From assembly GCA_963667205.1 (NCBI GenBank), contig OY762959.1, positions 248,001-312,000 on the forward strand: DNA of 64,000 nucleotides. The letters are read 5' to 3'. The notes under the pieces are model-generated. The model saw only the letters and a list, made by a program, of their open reading frames with translations. It searched no databases and was not told the DNA's origin. Within the stretch, counting starts at the first letter, position 1; each line of letters begins with the position of its first letter. The translations under genes were made by a program, and so were the position numbers. Positions 19,064 to 27,533 of this stretch are shown piece after piece. The DNA comes from CF-162 sp963667205 (lineage in GTDB: Bacteria; Chloroflexota; Dehalococcoidia; SM23-28-2; RBG-16-64-32).

Positions 19064-20047
19064 CTAGTACGCCGCCAGCTTACGGATGCCGTCGGCGATC
19101 TTCTCCGGGTTCGGAAGGATGTGCTCCTCCAGGATCCCGGAGTACGGCGCCAGGGGCACGTCCGGCGAGGCGACGCGCGTGACGGGCCCGTCGAGGAAGT
19201 CGAACGCCTCTTCAGCGATCGTCGCCGCCACCTCAGCACCGAAGCCGCCCGTCAGGTTGTCCTCGTAGACGATCAGCACCTTGCCCGTCTTACGGACGGA
19301 AGCCAGCACGTGCTCCCTGTCCCACGGCGACACCGTGCGCAGGTCGATCACCTCCACCGAGACGCCGCCATCGCCCTGAACGGCCGCCGCCGCTTCGAGA
19401 GCGTGGCGCGTCATCAGGCCGTAGGTCACGAGCGTCATGTCCGTGCCCTCGCGCTTCGTCTCGGCAACGCCGATCGGGATCGTGTAGTCCTCGTCCGGCA
19501 CCTCCTCGCGGAAGGACCGGTACGCTTTCTTGTGCTCGAGGAACATCACGGGGTTCGGGTCGCGGATCGCCGACTTGAGCAGCCCCTTCGCCTCGTACGG
19601 GCTGGCGACGCAGACCACCTTCAGACCCGGCACGTGCGCATAGAACGCCTCGATCGACTGCGAGTGGTACGGCCCGCCGTGGACGCCCGCGCCGTACGGC
19701 GTGCGCACCGTGATCGGACAGCTCCAGACGCCGTTCGAGCGATAGTGCAGCCGCGCCGCCTCGCTGACGAGCTGGTCGAACGCCGGGTGGCTGAAGTCAG
19801 CGAACTGAATCTCGGCGACCGGCAGCAGGCCGTTGAGCGAGGCGCCGATCGACGCTCCGACGATCGCTGCTTCCGCCAGCGGCGTGTCCATGCAGCGCGC
19901 CTCGCCGAACTCCTCCCGGAGGCCGTCCGTCGCGCGGAAGACGCCACCACCACCGACGTCCTCGCCGAGCACGAAAACCCGCTCGTCGCGTTTCATCTCC
20001 TCGGCCAACGCGTCGCGCACCGCCTCGACCATCGTCTTCTCAGCCAC
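19064..20047 (-). CDS. 2-oxoacid dehydrogenase E1 component, beta subunit
   Basis: 327 residues, transketolase-pyrimidine-binding domain followed by transketolase C-terminal domain. Typical segments: ALAEEMKRDERVFVLGEDVG, FADFSHPAFDQLVSEAARL, VRTPYGAGVHGGPYHSQS, VIDLRTVSPWDREHVLASV and LIVYEDNLTGGFGAEVAA. It pairs with E1-alpha (2 bases upstream) to form the alpha2beta2 thiamine-diphosphate enzyme that decarboxylates pyruvate or a branched-chain 2-oxoacid. Which substrate it uses cannot be settled from the sequence. Confidence 0.93.
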   Translation of the reverse strand: MAEKTMVEAVRDALAEEMKRDERVFVLGEDVGGGGVFRATDGLREEFGEARCMDTPLAEAAIVGASIGASLNGLLPVAEIQFADFSHPAFDQLVSEAARLHYRSNGVWSCPITVRTPYGAGVHGGPYHSQSIEAFYAHVPGLKVVCVASPYEAKGLLKSAIRDPNPVMFLEHKKAYRSFREEVPDEDYTIPIGVAETKREGTDMTLVTYGLMTRHALEAAAAVQGDGGVSVEVIDLRTVSPWDREHVLASVRKTGKVLIVYEDNLTGGFGAEVAATIAEEAFDFLDGPVTRVASPDVPLAPYSGILEEHILPNPEKIADGIRKLAAY

Positions 20048-20049
20048 CG

Positions 20050-21054
20050 CTACTCCTCCTCCACGAAGACGTGCCGCATCGCCGATGCCGGATCGGGCGT
20101 CGGTGCGGCCTCCGCGTATTCTGTCGCCGCGTCGATCTCGGCCATCGCCTTCGCCTCAATCTCTCCGATCTCGTCCATCGAGGCGACGCCGGCTTCCTCA
20201 AGCCAGGCCTGGAAGCGGACGAGAGGCCCTTTCTTCTCCCACTCCTCCACCTCCGCGCGGTTGCGGTAGCGGCTGTCGTCGTCGTCGCTGGTGTGCGGCA
20301 CAAGGCGGTACGTCTTCGCCTCAATGAACGTTGGGCCGTCGCCGTTTCGGGCCCGCTCGACCGCTTCCTTCGCCACGCGGTAGACCGCCAGCACGTCGTT
20401 GCCGTCGACCGTGACGCCGGGGAAGCCGTAGCCCTGCGCGCGTATCGAAAGGTCAGCGACGGCCGCCTGCTTGCTCGCCGGCACGGAGATCGCGTACTGG
20501 TTGTTCTCGCAGACGAAGATCACCGGCAGCTTGTGGACGCCGGCGAGGTTCATCGATTCGTGTACGACACCGACGCTGGCGCCGCCGTCGCCGAAGTACG
20601 TCACCGCCACCTCGTCCAGGCCGCGCAGCTTGCTCGCCAGGGCGATCCCGACGGCATGCGGCACCTGCGTCGCCACCGGCGCCGATCCGGAGACGATGCG
20701 CAGGTCGACGCTGCTGAAGTGCGACGGCATGTTTCGCCCGCCGCTCTCGATCGACTCGGCCCGCGCCAGGTGCGCGAGCAGAAGATCGCGCGGAGTCACG
20801 CCCAGCGTCAGCGCCACGCCGATGTCGCGGTAGTACGTGAGCACCCAGTCCACGCCGGGCGCCAACGCGTAGGCTGTCCCGACCTGCGCCGCCTCGTGGC
20901 CCTCGCCGGTGACGGCGAACGGCCCCTTGCCCATGCGGTTCAGCATGCGCTCGCGCTCTCCGACGGAGCGCGCCAGGAACATCTTCAGGTAGAGCTCGCG
21001 AAGCTGATCCTTGCTCAAGCCCTGCGCTCCCGGTACGTCGCTTACAGAGACCAT
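20050..21054 (-). CDS. 2-oxoacid dehydrogenase E1 component, alpha subunit
   Basis: 334 residues. Thiamine-diphosphate binding is shown by YFGDGGASVGVVHESMNLA (GDG...N type motif, about residues 155-175). ENNQYAISVPASKQ and VDGNDVLAVYRV are standard for E1-alpha of the branched-chain/pyruvate family, as is the TYRLVPHTSDDDDSRYR phosphorylation-loop-like segment. The early segment FAVTGEGHEAAQVGTAYAL is also conserved. It lies directly upstream of E1-beta and 13 bases after E3. The operon order is E3, E1-alpha, E1-beta, lipB, with no E2 gene. Confidence 0.93.
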   Translation of the reverse strand: MVSVSDVPGAQGLSKDQLRELYLKMFLARSVGERERMLNRMGKGPFAVTGEGHEAAQVGTAYALAPGVDWVLTYYRDIGVALTLGVTPRDLLLAHLARAESIESGGRNMPSHFSSVDLRIVSGSAPVATQVPHAVGIALASKLRGLDEVAVTYFGDGGASVGVVHESMNLAGVHKLPVIFVCENNQYAISVPASKQAAVADLSIRAQGYGFPGVTVDGNDVLAVYRVAKEAVERARNGDGPTFIEAKTYRLVPHTSDDDDSRYRNRAEVEEWEKKGPLVRFQAWLEEAGVASMDEIGEIEAKAMAEIDAATEYAEAAPTPDPASAMRHVFVEEE

Positions 21055-21067
21055 CTCACTCGATTCC

Positions 21068-22450
21068 TCACCAGTAGATGCTGATCCCGGCGGAAAGCTG
21101 CGCCGCCTCGCCCAGCACCTCGCTCAACGATGGGTGCGGGTGTACGTTGGTGCCCATCTCCCAGGCCGAAGCCTGCAGGAAGCGGGCCAGGGCGGCCTCG
21201 GAAACGATATCGGCGACGTGCGCACCCACGAGGTGAACGCCGAGCACATCGCCGCCGTCCTCGTCGAAGACGACCTTCGCGAAGCCGTCCGTCTCGTCCT
21301 GGATCAGCGCCATCGCGTTGTACTTGAGTGAGAAGCGCTTCGCCTTCGCGTTCAGTCCGCGCTCCTTCGCCTCGTCGAGCGTCAAACCGACAGCCGCCAC
21401 CTGCGGGTTGCTGTACGTGACGCGCGGGACGCGATCGTAGTCCAGCTTCTCGGCTTCCTTGCCGGCGATCGCCTCGGCGGCGAGGAACCCTTCAGCGCCG
21501 GCGACGTGCGCGAGCAAGAGCCCGCCGATCGCATCGCCGACGGCGGAGACGCTGGGCTCGGCCGTCCGGTACGTCCCGTCGACCTTGACCCAGCCGCCCT
21601 CCAGCTCCGCCTTCGTGTTCTCGAGTCCGAGGCCGTCGGTCACCGCCTCGCGGCCGACCGCGAGCAGGAGCACCTCAGTTTGCACCTGTTTCTCCGCACC
21701 GTCTTGCTCCACCGTCAGCTCAACGACGCCGTCGAAGGAGCGCATGCGGTCAGTCAGCACCTTCGCCGACGTCATCACATCAACGCCGCGCGCGGAAAAC
21801 GCCTTCGCCACGGCCTTCCCCGCGTCGGCGTCTTCGAGCGGCACCAGCGTCGGCAGCGCTTCGATCAGCGTCACCTCGCTGCCGATGTCGGCGAAGAACG
21901 AAGCGAACTCGCAGCCGATTGCGCCACCCCCGATTATCGCGATCGATTTCGGCGCCGTTTCGAGCTCCAGGATCTCGTCACTGGTCACGACACGGGCGCC
22001 GTCAGGATCGAGTCCGGCCAGGCCCTTCGGACGCGAACCCGTCGCCACGACGATCTGCTTCGCCGTGATCCGCCGGTCGCCGACCGCGACCTCGTTCGGC
22101 GAAACGATCGTGCCGCGGCCTTCGATCATCTCGATCTTGTGCTTGCCGATGACCGACCGAATGCTCTGGTGCAGCGTCTCAACCACGGCCTGCTGGCGCG
22201 CACGCATCGCCGGGTAATCGAGCGACGGCTCTGCGGTCTGGACGCCGAACGTCGCGGCGTTGCGCGTCTGGGTGAGGACTTCAGCGCTGTGGAGCCATGC
22301 CTTGGTGGGGATGCAACCGCGGTGGAGGCAGGTACCGCCGATCTTGTCCGCTTCGACGATGGCGGCCGAGAGTCCAAGCTGCACGGCCCTGATCGCGGCC
22401 GTGTAGCCGCCGGTGCCGCCGCCGATCACCAGGAGGTCGATCTCTTCCAA
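21068..22450 (-). CDS. lpdA: Dihydrolipoyl dehydrogenase (E3)
   Basis: 460-residue FAD/NAD-dependent disulfide oxidoreductase that reoxidises lipoyl groups of the 2-oxoacid dehydrogenase complex. It has the N-terminal FAD motif VIGGGTGGYTAAIRA and the redox-active disulfide in GGTCLHRGCIPTKAW (cysteines about 41 and 46). The NAD-binding IIGGGAIGCEFASFF and the C-terminal catalytic pair in THVHPHPSLSEVLGE (here NVHPHPSLSEV) follow. Length and order are standard. It is first in the operon ahead of E1-alpha. Confidence 0.95.
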   Translation of the reverse strand: MEEIDLLVIGGGTGGYTAAIRAVQLGLSAAIVEADKIGGTCLHRGCIPTKAWLHSAEVLTQTRNAATFGVQTAEPSLDYPAMRARQQAVVETLHQSIRSVIGKHKIEMIEGRGTIVSPNEVAVGDRRITAKQIVVATGSRPKGLAGLDPDGARVVTSDEILELETAPKSIAIIGGGAIGCEFASFFADIGSEVTLIEALPTLVPLEDADAGKAVAKAFSARGVDVMTSAKVLTDRMRSFDGVVELTVEQDGAEKQVQTEVLLLAVGREAVTDGLGLENTKAELEGGWVKVDGTYRTAEPSVSAVGDAIGGLLLAHVAGAEGFLAAEAIAGKEAEKLDYDRVPRVTYSNPQVAAVGLTLDEAKERGLNAKAKRFSLKYNAMALIQDETDGFAKVVFDEDGGDVLGVHLVGAHVADIVSEAALARFLQASAWEMGTNVHPHPSLSEVLGEAAQLSAGISIYW

Positions 22451-22541
22451 CTACTCGCCTCCGTCTACTCTCGTGGCCCGGGCCCCTCCCTGGTCTCTCA
22501 TTATCCCATAGGCCACGAGACGGCGGGTATAATCGCCCCGT

Positions 22542-23702
22542 ATGGACTTCCGCCTCTCACTCCACGAAGAAGCGCTGCGCCGGGAAGCGCACGAGTGGCT
22601 AACCGCCGAGCTGGGCACAGACCACGACTCCGACCCGCAGCCGATGCCACCCGGCTACATGCCGGCGCGTGATTTCGAGCGCAAGCTGGGCGGCAAGGGC
22701 TGGCTGGCGCTGTCCTGGCCCGAGCAGTACGGCGGCGGCGGCCGGCCGATCAAGGAGCAGTTCCTCGTCGAAAAAGAGGTCGCGTTGCACGGCGGACCGG
22801 CCAGCGACGCCATCGCGCGCGTCATCGTCGCGCCGCTGCTCCTGGCTGCCGCCAACGAGGACCAGAAGCAGCGCTACCTGCCAGAACTGGCGCGCGGCGA
22901 GGCGACGTTCTGCCTCGGCTACTCGGAGCCCGGCTCAGGGTCCGACCTGGCGTCGCTGGAGACGAAGGCCGTCCGCGACGGCGACGACTACGTGATCAAC
23001 GGCCGCAAGACCTGGACAAGCGGCGCGGAGTCCAGCGACTACTGCTGGCTGGCCGCCCGCACCAACTCCGAAAACTCCCGCCACGCCGGGATCACGATGC
23101 TCGTCGTGCCGATGACGCTGCCCGGCGTTGAGGTCCGACCGATCGTCAATCTGCTCGACAAGCACTGGTTCAACGAAGTCGTCTTCGAAGACGTCCGCGT
23201 CCCGATCACCGAGCGCATCGGCGGCGAGGGCGAAGGCTGGCGGCTGCTGGCCTCGGCGCTCGGCGTCGAGCGCATCACGATCTACCGCGCGTACGTCCAC
23301 TGGCGCACGCTGCTCGGCGCCGTGCGATGCGCGAAGGCCAACGGCGGCGAAGGCTGGTCCCGCCGGGTCCGCCAGCAGATCGGCGGCTTGCGCATCGAGT
23401 ACGAGATCGCGGAGCTCCTTCTGGAGCGCGCCGTCCAGATGCACACGGAGGAGCGCGATTACCGTGGCCAGGCGGCGATGGTCAAGCTCTTCAACACGGA
23501 GTTCGCCCAGCACCTCTACGAGACAAGCCTCAGACTTCTCGGCCTCTACGGCCCCCTGACGGAGAGCGACCCGCGCGCTCCCTACGAGGGCGCCACGTCG
23601 CACAACTTCCTCTCGGCGGTGCAGGACACGATCGGCGCCGGCACCTCGGAGGTGCAGCGAGACCTGATCGCGATCCGGGCGCTGGGACTGCCGCGCGGCT
23701 AG
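22542..23702 (+). CDS. Acyl-CoA dehydrogenase
   Basis: 386-residue flavoprotein that oxidises acyl-CoA to enoyl-CoA. N-terminal alpha domain MDFRLSLHEEALRREAHEW, then GWLALSWPEQYGGGGRP, FCLGYSEPGSGSDLASLET (FAD-binding beta domain), INGRKTWTSGAESSDY, and the C-terminal GAGTSEVQRDLIAIRALGLP. It resembles the longer subunit type found in steroid and branched-chain degradation clusters. It is divergent from the lpdA operon, and the start is 92 bases from lpdA. Substrate unknown. Confidence 0.92.
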   Translation: MDFRLSLHEEALRREAHEWLTAELGTDHDSDPQPMPPGYMPARDFERKLGGKGWLALSWPEQYGGGGRPIKEQFLVEKEVALHGGPASDAIARVIVAPLLLAAANEDQKQRYLPELARGEATFCLGYSEPGSGSDLASLETKAVRDGDDYVINGRKTWTSGAESSDYCWLAARTNSENSRHAGITMLVVPMTLPGVEVRPIVNLLDKHWFNEVVFEDVRVPITERIGGEGEGWRLLASALGVERITIYRAYVHWRTLLGAVRCAKANGGEGWSRRVRQQIGGLRIEYEIAELLLERAVQMHTEERDYRGQAAMVKLFNTEFAQHLYETSLRLLGLYGPLTESDPRAPYEGATSHNFLSAVQDTIGAGTSEVQRDLIAIRALGLPRG

Positions 23703-23763
23703 AGTTCGAGGGCTCGGCTCTAGACTGAACTGCTTTTAGCCACAGCATGTTCCTATTTTTCTC

Positions 23764-23792
23764 TTGCGACCCTCAGCATCTGGTAGTAAACT
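23764..23792 (+). promoter_or_regulatory. Candidate sigma-70-type promoter
   Basis: TTGCGA (23764-23769), a 17-base spacer, then TAAACT (23787-23792), located 59 bases upstream of the small gene at 23851 in a locally AT-rich stretch. Spacing is ideal, boxes are moderate. Confidence 0.35.
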
Positions 23793-23850
23793 CAATGTCC
23801 AACTCTATCGAGTCTCATGATCCACTCACCAAGTTAGGAGGGCATGCTAA

Positions 23851-24036
23851 ATGGCGAAGCCAACGTACAAGCCGGGTGAAAAAGATGGAGAATCAGGACA
23901 GTACAAGACCGTCGGCCCGAGAGGTGGCGAGAGAGGGCCCTACGAAACGACGCACACCAAGGGCACGCCCTTTCCGCCAACCAAACAGCCGGGCGAGGAG
24001 TACGTGCAGGTTGACCCGACCAAGCACAAGACGTGA
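23851..24036 (+). CDS. Small YjzC-like protein
   Basis: 61-residue basic, hydrophilic protein MAKPTYKPGEKDGESGQY, rich in Gly, Pro, Lys and Thr. The pattern (short motif YKPGEKxxxSGQY, later GPRGGERG and TPFPPTKQPGEEY) resembles the YjzC family of small uncharacterised bacterial proteins. TAGGAGG 9 bases upstream and a promoter-like element at 23764 support expression. Its TGA overlaps the GTG start of the next gene (GTGA), so the two are coupled. Function unknown. Confidence 0.65.
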   Translation: MAKPTYKPGEKDGESGQYKTVGPRGGERGPYETTHTKGTPFPPTKQPGEEYVQVDPTKHKT

Positions 24037-24644
24037 AGTGCGTCTTCTGCTCTGACCATAGAACTAGCGTCAAGGACTCTCGCCCGGATGGCAATGAAAT
24101 TCGCCGTCGTCGCGAATGTCGTGGATGCGGTCGTCGCTTCTCCACGATTGAGAGGGCCGATTGTCGCAGAATCATGGTCCTAAAGAAGAATGGCAGTCTC
24201 GAAGAATTCGACGACGGAAAGGTATTGGGCGGAGCACGCAAAGCCTGTGCGAAGCGCCCCATACCATCAGGAGAAGTTGAAGCGATCGTCAAGGACATTG
24301 CCAAGGATCTCCTCGCGGGGAACAAGCCACAAATACCGTCTTCTGTTATAGGCGATATGGTGATGGAGAGACTTCGCACTCTTGATGGAGTCGCGTACAT
24401 CCGATTCGCTTCAGTGTATCTCCCCCTCTCGAACATAGGCGAGATCGAACGAGAGATCGAATCCTTGCGGGCTGGAAGGTCGCGAGGTGGGGTTCCGGTC
24501 GGGCAGCTGCCACTACTCCCAGAGCTGAGCCCGACCCAATCCCCCCGTCATAGCAAACGTCGGCGCCGACGCTCCGCGCCTTCACCGGAGCCAACGCCTC
24601 TGCCGAGGCAAGTCTTAGAGCCAAAAGACAGGACGGGCTCGTAG
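24033..24644 (+). CDS. NrdR-like ATP-cone/zinc-ribbon transcriptional regulator
   Basis: 203 residues. Zinc ribbon CVFC...CRGC (residues 3-34) carrying the NrdR-type DSRPDGNEIRRRRECRGC, then an ATP-cone domain (about residues 45-140) with VLKKNGSLEEFDDGKVLGGA and YIRFASVYLPL. NrdR represses ribonucleotide reductase genes in response to dATP. Here the start codon is GTG, overlapping the upstream stop. A basic, proline-rich tail of about 45 residues (HSKRRRRRSAPSPEPTPLP) is added to the usual length of about 150. No ribonucleotide reductase gene is nearby, so the target is unclear. Confidence 0.82.
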   Translation: MKCVFCSDHRTSVKDSRPDGNEIRRRRECRGCGRRFSTIERADCRRIMVLKKNGSLEEFDDGKVLGGARKACAKRPIPSGEVEAIVKDIAKDLLAGNKPQIPSSVIGDMVMERLRTLDGVAYIRFASVYLPLSNIGEIEREIESLRAGRSRGGVPVGQLPLLPELSPTQSPRHSKRRRRRSAPSPEPTPLPRQVLEPKDRTGS

Positions 24645-24670
24645 AGCACGGTGAATGATTGCCCGCGCGG

Positions 24671-25105
24671 CTAAAGTTCGAGCTCGCGCTTGAGCGTCTC
24701 GAGCGATGATTCCATGTTGTTCTGCACGACGCGGGACATCACGAGCAGCGCGCCGATCTTGCCGATGACGCCGAACGGCGGGGTGTAGTTGAACGTCCAC
24801 TCGAGACGCGTGCCGCCGTCCGCCTCCGCCAGGCTGATGCGCTCTTCGCCGCTCAGGTAGCCCGTGAACGTCCGTGCCCAGGCCTCGCCCGGCGTGTACT
24901 CCGTCCACTCGCTCTCCAGCGTGTTCTTGCGCGGAGTAACGCTGATGATCGTGCGATCCTTTGTACCCGCCGTTTTGCCATCACCGTCAGTCACGATCAC
25001 GTCGGCGATGTGCACAGTCCACTCGGGCATCTTGAGCGGCTCCGCGGCGGCGAACACGTGCTCGCGCGGAGCGTCGATATCGATTACGGCCGTAAGACGG
25101 GGCAT
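24671..25105 (-). CDS. SRPBCC (START-like) family protein
   Basis: 144 residues. It has the polyketide-cyclase/SRPBCC pattern: MPRLTAVIDIDAPREHVFAA at the N-terminus, a central run of alternating beta strands (WARTFTGYLSGEERISL, TRLEWTFNYTPPFG) and a long C-terminal helix (VMSRVVQNNMESSLETLKREL). Such proteins bind hydrophobic ligands in a helix-grip fold. No ligand can be assigned. It stands alone and converges with the NrdR-like gene, whose stop is 26 bases away. Confidence 0.82.
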   Translation of the reverse strand: MPRLTAVIDIDAPREHVFAAAEPLKMPEWTVHIADVIVTDGDGKTAGTKDRTIISVTPRKNTLESEWTEYTPGEAWARTFTGYLSGEERISLAEADGGTRLEWTFNYTPPFGVIGKIGALLVMSRVVQNNMESSLETLKRELEL

Positions 25106-25202
25106 GCGTTTACCTCCATTGCGTCGCTAGACCGCAGGCTAAAGCGCGGCACGGCGCCCGTCAAGCTCGCTGGGGGTTGGTTAGTTGACACACCCTAGCG
25201 GC

Positions 25203-25406
25203 TTAACCGCGAGGGTCGCAGTCGGGGAGTTCGCATTCTGCGTTCCAAATAAGCAGGATGATTCCGAGAAAGAGAGCGATAAGGGACGCTGCCCCAAAGG
25301 GCGTGATTCTATCCTCTCTGGCACCAAGAATGTAGCCAGCGCCGAGGGCAGCGAATAAGAGGAACCCGACGCCAAAGAAGTCCCGGTCTGAAGACAAGCT
25401 ACCCAC
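25203..25406 (-). CDS. Small membrane protein of unknown function, N-terminus uncertain
   Basis: Read from a GTG at 25406 the product has 67 residues with two hydrophobic helices (FFGVGFLLFAALGAGYIL and AASLIALFLGIILLIW) and a cysteine-containing tail CELPDCDPRG. The same frame is open back to about 25580 and there encodes a plausible soluble stretch and a further hydrophobic segment (IEPITVVLGAFFWAA). However, it offers no ATG, GTG or TTG before a TAA. Either the gene starts at 25406 or uncorrected base loss hides the true start. No family recognised. Confidence 0.4.
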   Translation of the reverse strand: MGSLSSDRDFFGVGFLLFAALGAGYILGAREDRITPFGAASLIALFLGIILLIWNAECELPDCDPRG

Positions 25407-25580
25407 GCATTTGTGGGAAGACGCTGCCCAGAAGAACGCGCCAAGGACTACCGTGATTGGTTCGATCGCTACAACGAGCTGCCTCCCATAGTGCCCCGAC
25501 CGAGGGGGTGAACGGCGATATCCCAGAGTGTTCCGCGAACGCGCACTCTCATTCTTCAGACGTTCTTCGTCAAAGGGAGA

Positions 25581-25879
25581 TTAGGCGAAGGATGCGGCCA
25601 AGTCGGTGAACGAACGTCGTCCGATCTTCGCTACCTGCCAACCGAGGGTCGTAACGAGCCTGGGGCCGCACCCGAGTGCTGCGTCTCCGTAGACGGTACG
25701 GAGAACACTTCGTGACATCCCCGAGCCCCCAGCCGGTTCCTGGCCAGCACGTTTAGTCCACGCCTATAGCAAGCATGAGATAACGCCGAATCAGGTGTGC
25801 TAGAGCGCGGGGACATAGGTACGGAACATCGCCGAAAAAGAGCCCTTACCAGGTGAATTATCTGTGCAACCGAGTAGGA
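25581..25879. other. Gene-free stretch before the tRNA-Lys-like gene
   Basis: No convincing reading frame or strong hairpin was found in this roughly 300-base stretch. Short ORFs here lack ribosome-binding sites and family features. Confidence 0.4.
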
Positions 25880-25954
25880 AGGCCCGTAGCTCAGCGGTTA
25901 GAGCTCCGGACTTTTATCCGGGAGTCGTGGGTTCGAATCCCGCCGGGCCCTCCA
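25880..25954 (+). tRNA. tRNA-Lys (TTT)-like gene with 6-base anticodon loop
   Basis: D-arm GCTC/GAGC, T-arm GTGGG-TTCGAAT-CCCGC, acceptor GGCCCG/CGGGCC and encoded CCA are present. The anticodon stem CCGGA/TCCGG encloses only CTTTTA, one A short of the normal CTTTTAA loop, and the first acceptor pair is A-C. The second partial copy at 27460 has the full CTTTTAA. Within the shared 70 bases this copy also lacks one T and one A in other runs. The defect may therefore be a sequencing error rather than a dead gene. It forms the left boundary of a decayed mobile element. Confidence 0.6.
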
Positions 25955-25979
25955 CGTTGCTTCCCTATCTATGCAGGCC
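25909..25979 (+). repeat. Left direct repeat (attL-like), tRNA-Lys 3' half plus flank
   Basis: From the anticodon loop of the tRNA-Lys-like gene through 25 bases beyond CCA (ending ATGCAGGCC), this stretch recurs at 27460-27533 with a few substitutions and three single-base gaps. The pair brackets about 1.5 kb containing an integrase remnant, which is the arrangement left by integration into the anticodon-loop side of a tRNA gene. Confidence 0.7.
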
Positions 25980-26102
25980 GACCAAAGAGGCCGTTTTCTT
26001 GACTCCCGGATACTCCGTCCGGTGGTCACAGGCTTGACGGAAATCCCCCGTGAGCAGCGCGCCGGCAGTAGACAGCTACATCCAGCCAAGCTCCGTCAGG
26101 GC

Positions 26103-26495
26103 CTACGGCGCGTTCCACACCTTGGTCATTCGTGTGACCTTTGCGTCGTCGTTCATGTTCAAGATGTAGACGTAATCTGAGTTGGTCGTCTTGTGCGTCG
26201 GCGGCACCGGGCCTCCCTCGCCAACGTGGCTGGCCCTGATAGTCGCGAAGAACAGCGCAGTCTGGCTCTTCTCGTCACACGCGCTTGCATGGAGCTCATA
26301 GCTGCAACCTTTGGCGGTGACTGTTCCGAAGCCCATCATCCAGTCGGTGTACTCCTGAACCGTTTTAATGTCTACAAGCGGCTCGGATTGCGCTGAGAAG
26401 GGAGCGTCGGCGGCTACGTATTGCTTGCACCCTTCCCAGCCTGCGAGCGAGTCGCAGGCATGAAAGAACTTTGTGGCATTTTCGAAGGCGTCCAT
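26103..26495 (-). CDS. NTF2-like / SnoaL-type protein
   Basis: 130 residues beginning MDAFENATKFFHACDSLAGW. The layout of a helical N-terminus, then QEYTDWMMGFGTVTAKGCSY and alternating strands ending YVYILNMNDDAKVTRMTKVW, matches small alpha+beta cone proteins of the NTF2/SnoaL superfamily. These have roles ranging from isomerases to binding domains. It is the only complete gene between the two tRNA-Lys repeats, so it may be cargo of the decayed element. Function unassigned. Confidence 0.65.
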   Translation of the reverse strand: MDAFENATKFFHACDSLAGWEGCKQYVAADAPFSAQSEPLVDIKTVQEYTDWMMGFGTVTAKGCSYELHASACDEKSQTALFFATIRASHVGEGGPVPPTHKTTNSDYVYILNMNDDAKVTRMTKVWNAP

Positions 26496-26839
26496 GTCTT
26501 CTCCTTTGACCTGTTGTTTGAGGCGCTACTCGCGAAGGGGAGAACGCTGGCGTCCACAGAGAGCCAACCTAGCATCATCCCGTGACGGCAACCGCGACCG
26601 CTTCGCCGGACAAGCGTATGTTGCCGTATCTGATGAGTCAAGCGAGGCCTTGCCAATGCACCAGTCCCGTGGTCGCCCTCGCGCCTAATGGCCGGCTCAA
26701 ACAGTTTCTGGATGTCTTTGATGTTGTCGTCGGGCGAATCCGCGACGCGTAGCTAGCGAGCCCCACCAGCTACGAAGAAGGGGGAATAAGTCCACCGTTC
26801 GCTTGACCCAGAACACCGTCGCTGACCGAATGCAGAATC
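26496..26839. other. Gene-free stretch inside the decayed element
   Basis: No supported coding frame. Probably degraded sequence between the NTF2-like gene and the integrase remnant; it ends in a hairpin at 26840. Confidence 0.4.
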
Positions 26840-26869
26840 AGAGGGTGCACCATCACAGGTGTGCCCTCT
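26840..26869 (+). terminator. Hairpin upstream of integrase remnant
   Basis: A 12-pair stem (AGAGGGTGCACC with GGTGTGCCCTCT, two wobble pairs) and a 6-base loop, followed by TCAATTATT. It could terminate rightward transcription. No intact rightward gene precedes it. Confidence 0.4.
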
Positions 26870-26947
26870 TCAATTATTGCGGACAGTACCCAAACGAGGT
26901 ACGCCTGCGATCTCGGTTACACTACGAAGCCCTACGCCATCGTGGAC

Positions 26948-27300
26948 AAGGGGAACAAGCAGCGGGTGGTCCGGTTCGGTGAGCGTTCGCGGCAGGCGCT
27001 GGAGCATTACATGGGCTGGTTCCGGGGAGACGCACCAGGCTACTTGCTGCTGACTGCCCGCGGCGGCGGCTGGGTGAAGAGTGCGGAATCCCGAAGGTGC
27101 ACCCTCACCGCTTTCGTCACACGTTCGCCACCTGGGCGATCGAGCAGCAGGCCCGGGAGATTGATGTCCAGCGCTTGCTCGGTCACTCAACGTCAGCAAT
27201 GCTGCGCCGGTACACGGCCTCCTACGATGCGGAGAAGGCAGCTCAGGCCCACGCTTCGTTCAGCCCCGGGGACCGGCTGGCGGGGCTTGCGACGGCATGA
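26948..27300 (+). pseudogene. Tyrosine recombinase (integrase) remnant
   Basis: Homologous to residues about 176-299 of the recombinase at 47219, and very similar to it. KGNKQRVVRFGERSRQALEHY is in one frame; then a deletion of about 40 bases shifts the frame. HPHRFRHTFATWAIEQQ and LLGHSTSAMLRRYTASYDAE (catalytic HxxR, H and Y) resume from 27097 and end with a normal stop after GDRLAGLATA. The N-terminal two thirds are missing. It lies just inside the right tRNA-Lys repeat, as expected of a degraded integrase. Confidence 0.85.
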
Positions 27301-27459
27301 AAGCGTGCTGTCCAGACCCCTGAAGTTTCCCTGAAGTTTCCGTATCTGGCGCCTTATCAATTGACGCGTTTCGGCGAGGCGCCGTTTTCACCCTGTTCGT
27401 ACCCCGGTTTCACCCCGGAGTTCGAACCTAAAGCCTTAGCAATTGAGCCCACACGATGT

Positions 27460-27533
27460 GACTTTTAATCCGGGAGTCGTGGGTTCGAATCCCACCGGGC
27501 CCTCCACGTTTGCTTCCCTATCTAATGCAGGCC
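27460..27533 (+). repeat. Right direct repeat (attR-like), tRNA-Lys 3' fragment
   Basis: Begins at GACTTTTAATCCGGG, the tRNA-Lys anticodon loop, and continues through TTCGAATCC, CCA and the shared downstream flank. No 5' half of a tRNA precedes it, so it is a duplicated 3' fragment and not a working gene. Frames reading through it (GVVGSNPTGPS) are translation artefacts. Confidence 0.75.

Noticed and set aside
18815..20269. Plus-strand ORF of 484 codons
   Set aside because: Antisense to lipB and E1-beta, Arg/His-rich shadow.
25898..26089. Minus-strand ORF containing RRDSNPRLPDKSP
   Set aside because: Antisense translation of the tRNA-Lys-like gene.
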